Assembly: GCA_018806985.1 (NCBI GenBank)
Contig: JADANN010000370.1
Coordinates: forward strand, 1,470,001-1,534,000
From: Angiostrongylus vasorum
Taxonomy: Eukaryota; Nematoda; Chromadorea; Rhabditida; Metastrongylidae
Direction of reading: 5' to 3'
DNA: 64,000 bases
Position numbers and translations under genes: made by a program
The notes under the pieces: generated by a model
What the model was told of the DNA's origin: nothing
The model's database searches: none
The model's input: the letters and a program-made list of their open reading frames with translations, nothing else
Shown: positions 1-12,409 of the stretch, one piece after another
Layout of the letters: every line of letters starts with the position of its first letter
How positions within the stretch are numbered: the stretch's first letter is position 1

Positions 1-386
1 TTGATACTTGAACGGCCCATCCTAACTGGTTGTGCGGGCCCCAACATAATCACCATTTTTCGGAGATTTGCTGCTAAAGCCACTGTGGTTCCCTGGAATC
101 CTGAGGTCAGCTAGGCCAAGGTCTGCTCCAGGTCGTCACCACCACAGGCAGTCGCTGCACTTGTAGATTAGAAGGAGGTTTTACAACATGCGACTTTGAT
201 ACCATATAGGACGGCGGTGGATCCTGGCATTGATTTACTCTTAGCTAGGCTTCCTGTTGGAAACGCCGGACTCTTTCTCAGCTTGGGAGACCCTGCTATG
301 GGGACGGAACTCCCGCTGTACATCGCAGTCCGACACCCAGGAACACCTCCCAGCCACAATGAGGCGGTAAACCGTTGGGAGGAATA
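1..386 (+). repeat. R2 interspersed repeat, copy 1
   Basis: This is a nearly full copy of a roughly 380-base repeat that occurs seven times in the window. It begins with the conserved ACGGCCC segment, contains GGATCCTGG in the middle and ends with AAACCGTTGGGAGGA. It may start outside the window. It lies immediately downstream of the last visible exons of the sugar transferase gene. Confidence 0.8.
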
Positions 387-519
387 GAGAACATAGGTCG
401 AGATAAGGTGCAAGTGGCTCTGCATAATTTCTGAGCAGAATTGAGGTAGATGTTGAGAATCGAAACTGCACCTTGTTAATAAAAAATAAGCTAATCGTTG
501 TGAAAGAATATTAGCTAAC

Positions 520-3500
520 CTTCTCATAATCACAGGTACCATTACTGTCCACAAAATGAAATCCAAACTTTCCGAGTTGCATAAGTTTAGATCCTCCATC
601 TAAAAAAAAAAGAAGTACAGACATTCTCATTTATCCAAAAATTGTTGAAGTTATCTATTCTGACGATTTTTACAACGAATGAAGCTGAAACTGTTGAAAT
701 ACTTCAGTTTATTTTGTTTTCAAGTTTATAAATGTAAAGAGCTACACAACACAAAGACAGAGGAAAATGCACAAACGAAAAATTAGTAAAAAAAAAAAAA
801 AGCTGCAAAAAAATAATAAACGATGAAAGAACAAAAATACTGGGCAATATTATCACCTGTCTCGCAATCCAACTGTAAAATGTATGGAGGATTTTTCTGC
901 GAAGTGTACATCCACTCCCATGAATGAGCCAACCTGATGTTGTAAGTGAGATCTCATAAAGCTTATTGACCAAAATAGAAATTTCTAAAAGGCTTATTCC
1001 AACTCTCGAAAAGGATATCAGAGAATTTAAACTACTAATTCTGTTGATGAATCAACTACACTTAAAGAATTGAAGAGAACTTCCACAGAAGTTCACTACG
1101 AAGGTATGGAACCAACCAACATCGAGGCAAATTCGAACGAATTTACGTATTTAGATTTTTTTCAGACAATGGGAAACTTTCCAGAAAAGCCTCTACCACA
1201 AGAGATGGCGCAAAAATAATGGTGAAGTTTGATCGGTAACTTTTAGATGCTATATTGGTTTAAACTCAAATCCACTAATGAGCCTAAAGACTACCCACAA
1301 ATTTTTTTCCCCAAGTTAGAAGTTCCATTCTTCTAGTACGTGAAATTCCGCAGTTCCGGATGTGACAAATCCAACGATAGAATTTTCATCAGGGAATTCG
1401 TTGTTAAAAAAATTCCCAGTAAATAGCTGTCGAAAGATGAGAAGTGGTCCTCGGTTTGCAAGAGATTCCATGAATGATGAGGAGAGGTAGAGTTTCGCAG
1501 CCTAGTTCTTTCAACTTCCACGAGACTATTGTACGACAAGTGGTTGGGTATCGCTATGCAACATAACTGGGGCGGAAATGTCACGGCCGATTTTATGTGA
1601 TGAGAACGAAATGCCACTGTAACCACTTTGTCGTGAAAGCTGGACTTTGGAAAGTTTTTAGGACCTTTATTTCAGTCCAACCATTGCATTGAATGTTGTG
1701 GTTTGTCATATGCAATCCAATTTTCACCCTATATTGCAATACGTTCGAAAAATTGATCATATCTTTTTGTAGGAGCGCACAGCATGCTTCACAACGATAA
1801 CATCTTTGCTCATATTCAGTCATTCGTATAGTTCCTTTTATCGGGGTTTTCCGCCTCGCTAATGTTTCTCAGACAACGAACGTTTATAAAACGGTCAGTG
1901 ACTTCTTCTGCAACTCCTCAAGCGATTTCTAGACGATCAGCTAGAACTCAGATATGAGATGATCTTCCTCAACTGCTGATTGCCATTGCAGGCATGACTT
2001 TCTTTGTCAAAAAAGACTCATATATTCGATACAGAACTTTTTTAAGTCATTTGCACAATATGGGTTCGGAAGCTTTTCGCCGACCCTTCACAACATCTCG
2101 AGTACCTTTTCCACTGCAAACCCAAGTTTGAATTCGTAAAATAAAACAATACGATCTTCTTGACATGGAGGAATCATTTCAACCTGTTTACAATCAGTGT
2201 GCAATAAGTGTTAGAAAAAGCATTTTATGACAAATCGTTGAGGAGGAAATAAACTTAAAGGTGACATAACATCAATGTCATCAATGTAAGCAGTGGATAG
2301 TTGCTTTTACGAAATATATTTATGAATTTTTTTTCTTTCATTCTACAACACCCGCTATATATATTGTGCGGATCCAGCACCTCTTTCATTCAATTTGTTT
2401 TTCGTATCCATCATCCATAAAATTCTTCGGGTTTGTGCTTATAGATTTGATTACTCCTTAAGGACTCTTTTTGTGTCTCTTAAGAATGCCGTTAAATGGT
2501 GATCCAATCGGTTCTTCCTGGAATCCTGGCATAGATGTGCTAGAGCGTTCTTCCAGTAGATGGAGTTGCTAGCCTTTCCGGATCGGAGAAAGTCTTCTCT
2601 AGACAAGTCTTGCAGCAAACTCTCAACTCAGACGGTATAGAAAACACTGCTAGGGCAGGGTCCTGTGCAGCCAGTGATTCTGCACGCATTATTGAATGGC
2701 ATTTCTTCTCGAGAAGACTTTCGACCATGTAGAGTACCTCCTCTAACTATTTAAATACACAGTTGCACACTCGTTACAATAACTGTAAAACGTTTCTACT
2801 TAGCATGTACGATGTAAACATCACACAGAGAACCTTTTCTGTCTAATTAACAATAATATGTTCCTTACGCTAACAGTAGAATGTTCCTTTCTCGTGTGCT
2901 TATTGTAAACCCCCATTGATCGTATTCTTCGTTTGTCTGTTACAAATAAAGGTCCAACTACCCAATTCTGAGATTTACGATGTGAAGGCAACAATCTCAG
3001 GACCCCTCGAAAAAAAAACGAGCAATTATAAGCAGATTCAAGAAAACTGCTCAAAAGCCGCATGGGATTTCATTCCAAGAGCAAGCCAGCCTCCAGCATT
3101 CCTACTCAGAGCCCAAATTCGTGGGTTCATCTGCCAACTACAGCTTATAGATCAATTGTAGTAATATAAAACTAAATAATTCGGTAAACGTAGTTGAAAT
3201 GCCACCGAGTAATCATAGGCGCCAGCTAGTTCGTAAGCGCCTATATGACCGTCTATGTGCAACGCAAAAATTGCATAGTTTGCCCTAATGGTAGAGATGG
3301 TGATTGCATGAGCTCGGCTATAGTTTATCTGATCTCCTGTAAGGCCTGCGGAGACGAATACATTGGCGAAACGGGCAGACCCCTCTGTGTCCGCATAAAA
3401 GAACAACTAGTCGGCAAACGTAAACCAAATACCCACACTAGGCACGCATAGGACCCAGAGACATAGCGTGGGAGTGACTTTGAAGTACGTGTCACGATCC

Positions 3501-6500
3501 TCGCACAAGAATCGAGAACACAAGCGCGCATAAACTCTTGAGGCGTTCTGGATTAATTCCAGAAATCCGAAAAATGAACCGCAGTGAAGAATGCCTCATT
3601 ATCACGCGTGATATTGGGCAGTATATAAGGCTGTTATTTTGATGGGAAGGGCATATTACGCTTCCATGTGAATTTTGTGCGGTTGGGGTCCACGCGACAT
3701 ACTTAGTGGAAGCCTCATAGAAAGCGGTGAGTGTGCAAAGCTGTGTTCAATGTGATTGAAATCTTGGTTCAGCGTTTTCTCTGTTTGGTTATGGAGGTGT
3801 TTGGCCGAATAGATTGCTGTCAACTTGACCTTTCCAGGCTCTGAGGAAGGCGAAATCCGCCAAAACGTCAGCTTGTTCGTGAATAAAGAATAAAAATAAC
3901 ACCTCGTGTTTGCTCAACAAGAATACGAAGAATTACTACAACTTCTATTTCACGACTCTCATTCATACCCTCTTAAGTGTTAAAGGCCCTATACATCAAA
4001 GAATGTTCACGAGGTAGGCATCACGAGACAGATGCACTTGTGGGAGTCGAGCAGAGACTTAAGGATGACTAATGAACTAATTAGTCTCCACACTATCTGA
4101 TATCCAATTGATTATTCCACTACTCATCTACTATAAATAGTGAGTAGCGGAATCGATCACCGCAACACATTGGTGTTTCAATCGCAGCCAGCACTACATT
4201 TTTTCACTATTGTTCTTCAAGAGCTCATTTGAAAAACGTGTAAGAAAATCTGACATTATTCTGCAAGCACTTTATACACATCAGAAGTTGAGCTACCCTG
4301 CGTTAAGAAAACAATATTGCGACTTACTCATACGGGAGGTAGGCGCACCGTGGTCGGCCCCATGTTTGACATTGATGGATCATTATTCCCATATCTGGTA
4401 TATACCAATGAGCCAATTTATCCGACAATCCTTCGAAAAACTTTATGGTGTCGTTATTAGCTCGTACGAAGAAATTCGCTCCTAAACACTTTTTGGTTAC
4501 CAAAAGAAGAATCACAATATTTTTATAGCAATGAAGAAGCTGAAGATTTTTAGACAGACCGAGGTACATATAGATGAAGCTCTATTCAAGTTCACAGAAA
4601 TTTCCAACTATAAGCGTTCGTCGCCCACTGATATTCCTTTTCTAAGTGCAGGAATACATGTCTGCCCTCTTGACACGCAATCATGATAACAATTTTCAGC
4701 AAAACAGAGTAGCAACTCACATGCGTCATGAGAAAATCAGGTCAAACTAGGACACAAAATGACAGATAACTTCTATCATTAGGGGAACTGTGCCAGTTAC
4801 AAACTGTATAAAGGTCAATGATGGAAAGAAAAAGTGACTAAAACAATGAATAATACCACTTTCTAAAAAGTGCTAAAACAGGTCATTACGGAAAAAAACC
4901 CCAATAAAAACGCACTTTGGAATCAAAATAAATAGTTAAAGTAAACAAAAGATCATGAACTTGAGCACCAGATGGTATGCACTAAACCAGATCCACGGTA
5001 TAAAGTAGTGCAAATGAATAAACCCTAAGTGTATGAATGTAGTAAGGTAAAAAATGGCCTGACGCAAGTTCATCGATAGGACTTAATTTGATGAAGAGCG
5101 TTATTAAGTCCTTAACAGAAGAAACGATGATTACAAGGCAATCTTTTGGCTCTAATGCTTAGATGAACTGCATAAAACTTTTCATATCATTTAGAAATAC
5201 TACTGCATGCACAAAGTTTTCACTTAACAAGCAACATATTGGATTAGAAAGAAAGATGCTCCGAAACCTTATCACTTGCCATTGATCCAAGTGGTCCTCA
5301 TACTTTTATCACCTGAACCAAGTTGGTCGAATATCGCATCATAAGACAAATCATCTTCAAAACCAAGATCAAAGAAATTCTTGCGCCAAAACGTATCCTG
5401 CTGCATCATCCAGAACGATTTGCCTCTGAAACATCCAGTAAAGCAAGAAAAACAAAGTAGGGAAGAGAAAAAAAATCTTAGAAAGAGAACAAAGACTTTA
5501 GCGAGATAAACAAAATTCAGATGTGGTTCAAGTTTTCTGAGCACTTAGAAGAAGATCTAGGAAAATTCTTCGTAAACACTGATGTAGGGAGAGACAACTA
5601 TTAAAGAAGTTTAATAGCTCAACCGAAGAAAAAAGTAGGGAAACGATATAAAAATCCAGAAATTTAAAGGCCAATTTAACAACTAGACGAGAAGAGGTAT
5701 TAAATGAAAGAACTTTGCATTAACTTAATATCAAAACCTAACATAACTAACTGATGCCAGAGAAATCACTATGCTGTCAGAGAAATATACTACTTACACG
5801 GATACTTAAATGGCCGTTCCTCACCGATCATGCGGGCCCGCAGCATAATCTCCATTTTTTTCGTAGTTTTGCTGGTTTAGACATTGTGGTTCCCTGGAGT
5901 CCCGAGGTCAGCTAGGCCAAAGTCTGCCTCAGGTCGTCGCCACCACAGGCAGTCGCAGCCCTTGTGGATCAGAGGGAGATTTGTCACCATGCGACTAGTT
6001 TGGTACCAGGACGGTGACGGATCCTGTATTGGTTTCCTCTTAACTATGCTTCCTGATGGAAACGCCGGACTCCTCAGTTTGAAAGACTCTGTCAGAGGAT
6101 GAATTGCCGCACTCTACATTTGCAGCCCGACACCGCAGGAACACCTCCCAGCCATGATGAGGCGGTAAACCGTTGGGAGGAGAAATAATACTAAGCTAAA
6201 AAAACACGAAAAAGGATCTAAAGCGATGAAACACTTACTTCCGTAAGAGACTGAGAGCAAGATTGGCTCGAAGTAAATAAATCGTCTGGTAAGGTCCTTC
6301 AGCGAAACTGAACGGCTTCTGAAATGACTAAGTATGAAAAAAGATTTTGTACAGAAATTCGAGTAGTGAATTTCCAAGACTGGTAGAAAAAAAAGTATTA
6401 GTTAAGGAGACGATTAAATTAAATAGTGAATCTGGCATGGTTGTAGTAGAAAGCTAAGGGCTCACACAAACAAACTTCCCAACATTCTAAAAAGTATGGA

Positions 6501-8647
6501 TATCGAACACGTTAGTTCTTTTCAAGTTTCCCATCCTTCACGTGGGTTTTTTTTGGATTTCGAAAAAAAGAACGAAGAATATTTAATATTTCGCCCACAA
6601 AAACGGATAAAAGATAAAATGCGGAGTGTTTGTCAATCTCGTAAGGATGTCTCAAGCATTCGACTGCATTCATGAGACCGTAGAGATACCTATCGATGTA
6701 TCAAACCAGTGTTTTTATCGACCTAGGCAAGATTAGTACCAATTCGCACATCTCAGAGCGACGGGCGAGAGGAGGTTGGGACTTGAGGCATGGCTATATC
6801 GTGCGTAGGTCGAACAACAACAACTCATGTGTGTATTTCATGCCACCTTCAACCACTGTACTAACGCGCAGACTATTATTTACTTGTTTATTTATTTGTT
6901 TGTTTACTACATGACACGGTATCGAATGTAGCACACAGTGCAAATCCCAGCACTTCCGATTCGTTCCCTCTTATCCACACCGCCCAAGATCGTCTTCAAA
7001 CTTCTTTGTGTGTGGGTTCAGCTGCTGCTTGAGGATTTCCGACTTCTTCATGAATGTCACTGAATGCTGGTCGAGTTCACTCGTGCTGCAATCCTGGGAT
7101 AGCATTGCTAGATCGTCCTTGCATGGATCAGTTGGAGTGAGCATGTCTCAGACACTTCTGGTAGCAGTTTCCCGAACCCGGGAAAACGAGGGGCCTGGTG
7201 CAGTGCCGAAGCAGATTCTAAGTAGGTTGGGTTATCTGTGTACTGAATGGGACCACTACTACCGCGCTCATCACTCCTTCTCACCATATCTCTCCCTAAA
7301 GTATATGAACTTTGTAATGCAAATCCATGCTGATGACATCTCATCATTCAAATTTAACGAGTCGTCGTCACAAAAGAGCACAACTATTGTACAACATCAA
7401 AGGCCGTGAATGGGTATGGAATTCTGCACGGATAATCGGTGGACTGGCACATCGGCCACTGCACGGTCATTGCGTTTCTATACCCTCTGAAGGATTAACG
7501 AAAACATGAACGCAAGTGAATAATGAAGGATGAAGATGATAGGGGGAAAAAATTTCAAGCGACGTGTTGAATAATAGAGAAGGATGCATGACCAAAATAT
7601 GTAAACTGAACTTAATGTTAAATAATCAGTAACTCTAAATTTGAAAGTAAAAAACGTTAAGAACTATGTCTACCCACTGTCGTGAATGCTAAAACCATTC
7701 ATGAGCTGCATTAATGGTGGTGTTCAATTGAACGCGAATTCCTAGAGACGAAATCACACTTGGTAAAAAAATTCATAAAACCCCCGAAATTATTTTTAAA
7801 TAAGGGATGGACGCTACTAAGCAAAATTCCGACATGATTTGATAGCCTCATCATAGACTTCCACGTTTAAAATTCTATACGATATTTCGATTTCCTACAA
7901 CATAATCTCAAACTGTAATAACTGGTAATATAGACAGAACTAGCTGAGAGACAGGCGAAACGAAGGACCCACATGGTGTGGTGCTGAATGCATTAGCCCC
8001 CGGAAAGGGTAGTAGCGCGTTCGTTCCCCACCGTAGACACTTGCGGTCTGGAGTTTTGCCTATACCTCAGCATCATTGTGATTGAGTCACTGGTAATAAA
8101 ATTAATTCAAAGTACTCACATAAAGGCTTGGAGTTGGCCAATGAAATTGTTGGATATTCGGCCATGTCTTTCTCAGCTCATCACGAGCCACCGTATCCAA
8201 AGTGACAAAGATCAATCGTTCATGTACTCCTTGCAAACTTGCAGTGTTACACAGGAAATTATACGTCATATTAAGTGCATATTGATTGAGCATAAGAAAT
8301 GCTGGAGGTTTGACGAACTTCTCGTCAAGTATTTGGATAAGTTCATCGAATTCACGCGAATTCTCAATGACTTCATGAGCTACCGTATGCCCATGTCGTT
8401 TCACATAACGTACTGCTGTAATTGCGTTCTGTGTTTTACGCAATACAAGAATTCCGAAAATGAACCAAAACGTATAGAAAAGAATCAGCGGTAGTCGCCA
8501 TAAGATTCTCTCTGCTCTACTCGTGTTACCCTTACACCTCTCTGATGTTACAACGACAGTGTCATCAGCATGTGACGACGGTGGTGACACTTCGTCACTG
8601 TCGTCAGTTGCGCTGTAAACATGACGACGTCGTAATTTGGTGCTCAT
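520..8647 (-). CDS. Nucleotide-diphospho-sugar transferase family protein (Nucleotid_trans-like), type II membrane, 3' end missing
   Basis: Exons on the minus strand: 8647-8120, 6318-6239, 5425-5304, 4481-4328, 933-857 and 599-520. All junctions keep phase and have GT donors and AG acceptors, giving 347 codons with no stop. The N-terminus is a short cytosolic Ser/Asp-rich segment, then one hydrophobic segment at about residues 52-70 (LPLILFYTFWFIFGILVL), so a Golgi type II enzyme is likely. Family landmarks follow in order: FVTLDTVARDEL, WPTPSLY, YQTIYLLRANLA, SFWMMQQDTFW (the likely nucleotide-sugar/metal site, QQD where many families have DxD), NFFVRANN, WYIPDMGIMIHQCQTW, HSWEWMY and KFGFHFVD. 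This order fits the nematode-expanded Nucleotid_trans family; the sugar and acceptor are unknown. The gene runs on to the left: a further phase-0 exon may start at 471, but an R2 repeat begins about 80 bases on and I see no clean donor. Introns of up to 3.4 kb are packed with repeats. Confidence 0.85.
934..2364. other. Intron sequence without recognised features
   Basis: This stretch lies in the 3.4-kb intron between the exons at 4328-4481 and 857-933 of the sugar transferase gene. Several open frames on the minus strand (1333-1626 and 1593-1823) lack any recognisable motif and are probably chance. I see no RNA gene or convincing exon. Confidence 0.5.
2365..2735 (-). repeat. R3 SINE-like repeat, diverged copy
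   Basis: The block matches R3 in order but is diverged: the 'GCGGATCC' start, CATCCATC, a TTCCTGGAATCCTGGCATAG segment and CTAGACAAGTC. It lies antisense to the R3 sense direction, which is defined by the tRNA-like promoter. It sits inside the sugar transferase intron. Confidence 0.5.
3165..3960 (+). mobile_element. Penelope-like element remnant P1 (GIY-YIG region and 3' tail)
   Basis: The plus strand at about 3260-3450 encodes CIVCPNGRDGDC, VYLISCKACGDEYIGETGRP and LCVRIKEQL, the GIY-YIG endonuclease signature of Penelope-like retroelements (GIY appears as DEYIGETGR). A Cys-x2-Cys motif precedes it, as in that group. The frame then breaks. About 400 bases on comes the hammerhead-like module (3832-3880) and the tail AACACCTCGTGTTTGCTCAA, which also recurs at the other Penelope-like copies. 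No reverse transcriptase is left. It lies antisense in an intron of the sugar transferase gene. Confidence 0.75.
3832..3880 (+). ncRNA. Hammerhead-like ribozyme motif (relic), copy 1
   Basis: GGCT is followed by CTGAGGA, then a GGCG/CGCC stem, then AAAAC, GTC and AGC. This matches the order of a hammerhead core (CUGANGA, stem II, GAAAC, GUC) with GCT/AGC as stem I. The first G of GAAAC is replaced by A, one extra A precedes stem II, and no stem III hairpin is possible in a monomer. It is probably inactive alone. Confidence 0.4.
5797..6183 (+). repeat. R2 interspersed repeat, copy 2
   Basis: A full-length R2 copy that ends with AAACCGTTGGGAGGA. It stops only 55 bases from the 3' border of the sugar transferase exon at 6239-6318, so it was inserted almost at the donor site without breaking the exon. 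Confidence 0.85.
6640..6860 (-). repeat. R1 SINE-like repeat, diverged copy
   Basis: The segment holds the R1 order in antisense (ACCTATCGATGTATCAAACC, then CCAGTG, then TTAGTACCAATTCG), with many substitutions. It lies in the first intron of the sugar transferase gene. Confidence 0.5.
6930..7262 (-). repeat. R3 SINE-like repeat
   Basis: An antisense R3 copy. It contains GCTTGAGGATTTCCGACTTC, the TGAATGTCACTGAATGCTGG segment and CATGTCTCAGACA, and ends around the position of the tRNA-like promoter. It lies in the first intron of the sugar transferase gene. Confidence 0.65.
7925..8085 (+). repeat. R4 repeat
   Basis: This copy contains GAGACAGGCGAAACGAAGGA, CATGGTGTGGTGCTGAATGC and GCGCGTTCGTTCCCCACCG, then CTCAGCATCATTGTGATT. 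The GTTCGTTCCCC core resembles a tRNA B box. It ends about 35 bases before exon 1 (3' border at 8120) of the sugar transferase gene. Confidence 0.7.
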
Positions 8648-9840
8648 TGGCCTAACACTGTAGTGGCGTGTGTCGATTTGTTGCGGTCGCAGTTGACAGG
8701 ATAGACAACGATCTGAAAACGATTGAACAACATGCAGATGATGGATAAAGGAATCAGGAACATGTCGTTAGTGTGTAGAAAAAACATGAAAGTAACGGAA
8801 TCACACACGTAGAAACAAAATCGCAACGCACTAGTCACGTTTGAAAATTATTGCAAAAAGAAGTAGTAAAGGAAGATATGAAAACAAATCAGCTGTCAAA
8901 AGGAGACTAAACGAAAATTGATCAAGATGTTAAGGCTGAGTTGTAACCCTGAAGTGCTTTCCGGCAAGAGTTGGTAACCAGTCAGTAACTACAGATGGTC
9001 GTCAGATGACGGACGCATTTAGGAAGACCGAGCATCGTATCCTGCCTATATCACGCTGTGCGAAATACCGCTTGATGGATCGATTCCGATTCGTTGTTCA
9101 AAATACGAGAATTCACAGAAAAAGAATAAAAAGCACAAAAAATAAGGCATCCATTAAAGAGATTTAATCTCATAACATCCGACTGCAAAGGAATCAAAAA
9201 GATGGAAAAACAACTGAATTGTAAGAAATACACTCGGCAAAGGGGTAAACAGCGCCAAAAATAAACAAGTCATTTCGAAAAAGCAGAAGAAAGAACGCTT
9301 ACAGAAGACGGATCCTCACTAAATCTTATTGCTTTCATGGAAATCGGAACATGAAAGTTGTCATATTATTATCATATTAAAAGTCAAATTAGCAAATCAC
9401 CATTACTTAAGCAAATAGTTTTACACCATGGAGGGCAACGGCATAATTTTTTATGGATCAGAATGTTGACACGGTCGATCGGTTGGTCACATTAGCCTAC
9501 GATTTTAGGATTGCTCTTTTATATGTGGAACCTTGACCTGACCACTAACCACCGAGTCACCACAATGCTACGCCCATCGCTTAGAACTTCGGGTATAAAG
9601 CGAGAAAATCAGGAACACTTAGAAAGATATCACATAACACAAAGTGAGCAATGCAAATGATGATGACGCCACTTATTTATTACCGGACAAATACAAAAAG
9701 GACTTGTCATATGCCTAAGAACTTTTACAAAGAGGGTATAGAAAAAACGAAAAAAAGCGCTCTCCCGCTAGACTTCCGACTCCATCCCAGTATCGTAATT
9801 GTGATTAAATGTACATTTGGCTTAAATAATGACTTGTAAA
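8648..9840. other. Upstream region of the sugar transferase gene
   Basis: This is the 5' flank of the minus-strand sugar transferase gene and should hold its promoter, but I see no recognisable box. Short open frames here have no family features. I see no repeat family member and no RNA gene. Confidence 0.5.
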
Positions 9841-9849
9841 GATCTAATA

Positions 9850-10340
9850 GTGGTCAAAGTCAGTTGGCGGCCAGTCAGTCAATACATGGCCAAGGTTGGT
9901 GTGGTGGATAGCACGTGAGCCGCTGTTAGTGCTGCCCGGAGTCAGAAACCCAGTTGAGGTTCCGAGCATTACTCATATCTCAGCATCGCAATGGTTGTAT
10001 TTCACATATTACCCCTCCATGAAAAAAAGAATACCTAGAAAATGAAATTAAAACATTGTGATACAGACTGCACCTTCAGTTTAACTATGTTCAATGCCGA
10101 CTTCTATTCATCACGTCATTCCCGTTGACGAGTGATTGGTGATAGCACCGTTAGGGTAAAGAACCGGCAGAGAGAAACTTAAAGCATGGGGTCTTGGTTG
10201 GTGTGTAGGACAGCACACGAGCTACTGGTAAGGGTGAGCGCGAGTCCGAAGCCCAAATGAGGTTTCGAGCCTTGTCCATATCTCAACATCCTTATGGTTG
10301 TATCTCACATTGTGCTCTGCTACGAAAAAGGAATAGGAGT
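9850..10340 (+). repeat. R4-related repeats, two tandem copies
   Basis: Two related blocks follow each other. The first has GTGTGGTGGATAGCACGTGA and GAGGTTCCGAGC; the second has GTGTGTAGGACAGCACACGA and GAGGTTTCGAGCC. Each ends with CATATCTCA.CATC and a 'CATGAAAAAAGAATA' type A-rich end. The GGATAGCAC and GGTTTCGAGCC words resemble tRNA A and B boxes. Confidence 0.6.
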
Positions 10341-10907
10341 AAAATAAGAGTTAAAACACTGTAATCTCAAATGAGTGTTCTTTCTTCCTAGACAGGCATG
10401 CTAGCAATTTGCCACCGAAAACAGTGGTAGGCAGCACGCAGTTTGCCTGCGGAGGAGGATCAATATCAACGACTATTGTCTACACTGCAGAGCACCGCTA
10501 ACCACTTCACTATACACCTTTCGCTTCTTACGGTAAAACCTGACAAATGTGATTTAGACGAAACCCTACTAGACCACTAACTGTAACTATATCCCTTCAC
10601 CAAATCATAGTATACATGGCATTACAATAGTATAAAAAATCAGAAACTGGAAAGAACTCTGACACTTTTTAATAGTGGTCGGCCTCTTCTCGGAACTGTT
10701 TCGTTGGTGATCTTCAAATTAAAAGCCTACAAAAATTGCGATGATGAGATGAAAATGTGGAACGGCCACATGCAGTAAAGACAATTGCAACCAATTTCAA
10801 TGCGGTAGCAAAAAAGTGAACCAGTTCGATTCGAGTCGTCATAAGGCAGTAGAACAGGAAACAATGTCACCATAGCACTCTCACCACAACAACTCGATAC
10901 TTCTTCC

Positions 10908-11292
10908 TTTGATATTAGAACGGCCCGCCCTCACTGATTGTGCGGGTACCAGCACAAACACCACTTTTCGGAGAGCTGCTGATTAAGCCATTGTGGTTCC
11001 CTGGAATTCCGAGGTTAGCCTAGCCAAAGTCTACTCCAGGTCTTCACCACCACAGGCAGTCGCAGCCCTTGTGGATCAGAGATTTGCCACCATGTGACTT
11101 TGATACCAGGACGGGGGGTGAATCCTGGTAATAGTTTACTCTTAGCTGGGCTTCCCTGATGGAAACGCCGAACTCTTTCCCAGCTTGGGAGACCCTGCCT
11201 GGAGGACGAATCTCCCTGCTGTACATCGCAGTCCGGCACCTAGGTACACCTCCCAGCCCAGCCACAATGAGGCGGTAAACCGTTCGGAGGTC
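10908..11292 (+). repeat. R2 interspersed repeat, copy 3
   Basis: A full-length R2 copy, from AACGGCCCGCCCTCACTG to AAACCGTTCGGAGG. The long minus-strand reading frames across it are frames of the repeat and not genes. Confidence 0.85.
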
Positions 11293-11435
11293 ACCACAAC
11301 AAATGAAAAAGAAAAACGCAAATCACTTCGTTTCGGATCATAAAGACTACACAACGAAAATATTTACGTAGGAGAAGAAGAAGACAGAGAAAGAACCCAT
11401 TGCAATTAAAAAACTCTATCTAAAAAAACGTCTAG

Positions 11436-11438
<3 letters not shown>

Positions 11439-11496
<58 letters not shown>

Positions 11497-11499
11497 TAT
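11439..11499. repeat. (TA)n microsatellite
   Basis: About 50 bases of uninterrupted TA dinucleotides followed by CATATATATG. Confidence 0.95.
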
Positions 11500-11899
11500 G
11501 CAGAATGAAGAAGCAGGATTGAGCCCAGTTATACACCTTTCATATCACTTTCACCGGGTAAATTGGACATAACGATTTTAAACCCTAATTGTTGTTGTCA
11601 GTTTTTTTTTGTTCAGTACATCTTCAGCTTAGAACACTAGTTCGATCAAAATTTAACACAATGCTTTCTTTAAGTAAAGTTCCCATGAACTACCCTTAAG
11701 CAAACCAGCATTTCAAAATATTAAGCCATCTATGCGGAGTATTTTGAGCACAGGTTCACACTGGATACCGGGACAAAGACTGCTAGGACATGAAAGTAGA
11801 GAAACTGTGGTTGACAAGATCAACAGCGTAGAAAAACGAGGTGAAAAATATTCAAAAGATAGAACAAAACGTCTACAAACCTAGTACAGTCGTAAAAAA

Positions 11900-12000
11900 A
11901 TATAACGACAACAAGTCCCTTTGCTCAAAAAAGAATACGAACAATTACTTGATCAATGCCGAGGTTAACAGAAAGTCGGACGTGGGATTTATAACGACAA
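11900..12000 (+). mobile_element. Penelope-like 3' tail fragment
   Basis: CTCAAAAAAGAATACGAACA, then ATCAATGCCGAGGTTAACAG and AAAGTCGGACGTGGGA match the tails that follow the Penelope-like remnants at 26 and 61.6 kb. No coding part remains here. Confidence 0.5.
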
Positions 12001-12149
12001 CAATTGTTTTAATAATCGATGTAGTGCTTTCAAGAAAAAGAAAGACTTCGCCATCAACAAAAGGGTTTAGGAAGGAGCCAAGGTATCGGAACACAAGAAA
12101 CTATGTTATGAATGAAAACTGCCTTTTTAACCCTACTAAGAAGTATTAA

Positions 12150-12408
12150 CCGGGCGCGTGTCGAAACACCGTGGGAAAACACATGGAACCCGCGCGCCCA
12201 TGGCCCACGAAGCCTTCTCATCCTCCGGGGTAGGCAAATTGGTAGCAGACTTGTCTGGGAGAATAGCAGAACTGGCTCGATACCGGTGGGCCACCGCGAG
12301 TCACTGTAAAAGTTAAATATGCATTCAATCACCTCCAAACGATGCTTAATATTCCTCATGGGATTGATCAACGGTGGGAAGCTTTATCCTTTATTTTATC
12401 CTTTTAAA
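12150..12408 (+). repeat. R1 SINE-like repeat
   Basis: A sense copy from GGGCGCGTGTCG to GCTTTATCCTTTATTTTATC. It shows the R1 core: CCCATGGCCCACGAAGCC, CAAATTGGTAGCAGACTTGT and CACCGCGAGTCACTGTAA. Confidence 0.8.
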
Positions 12409-12409
12409 A

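Noticed and set aside
8078..8494. A 138-codon plus-strand frame
   Set aside because: It is antisense to exon 1 of the sugar transferase, which has the conserved motifs.
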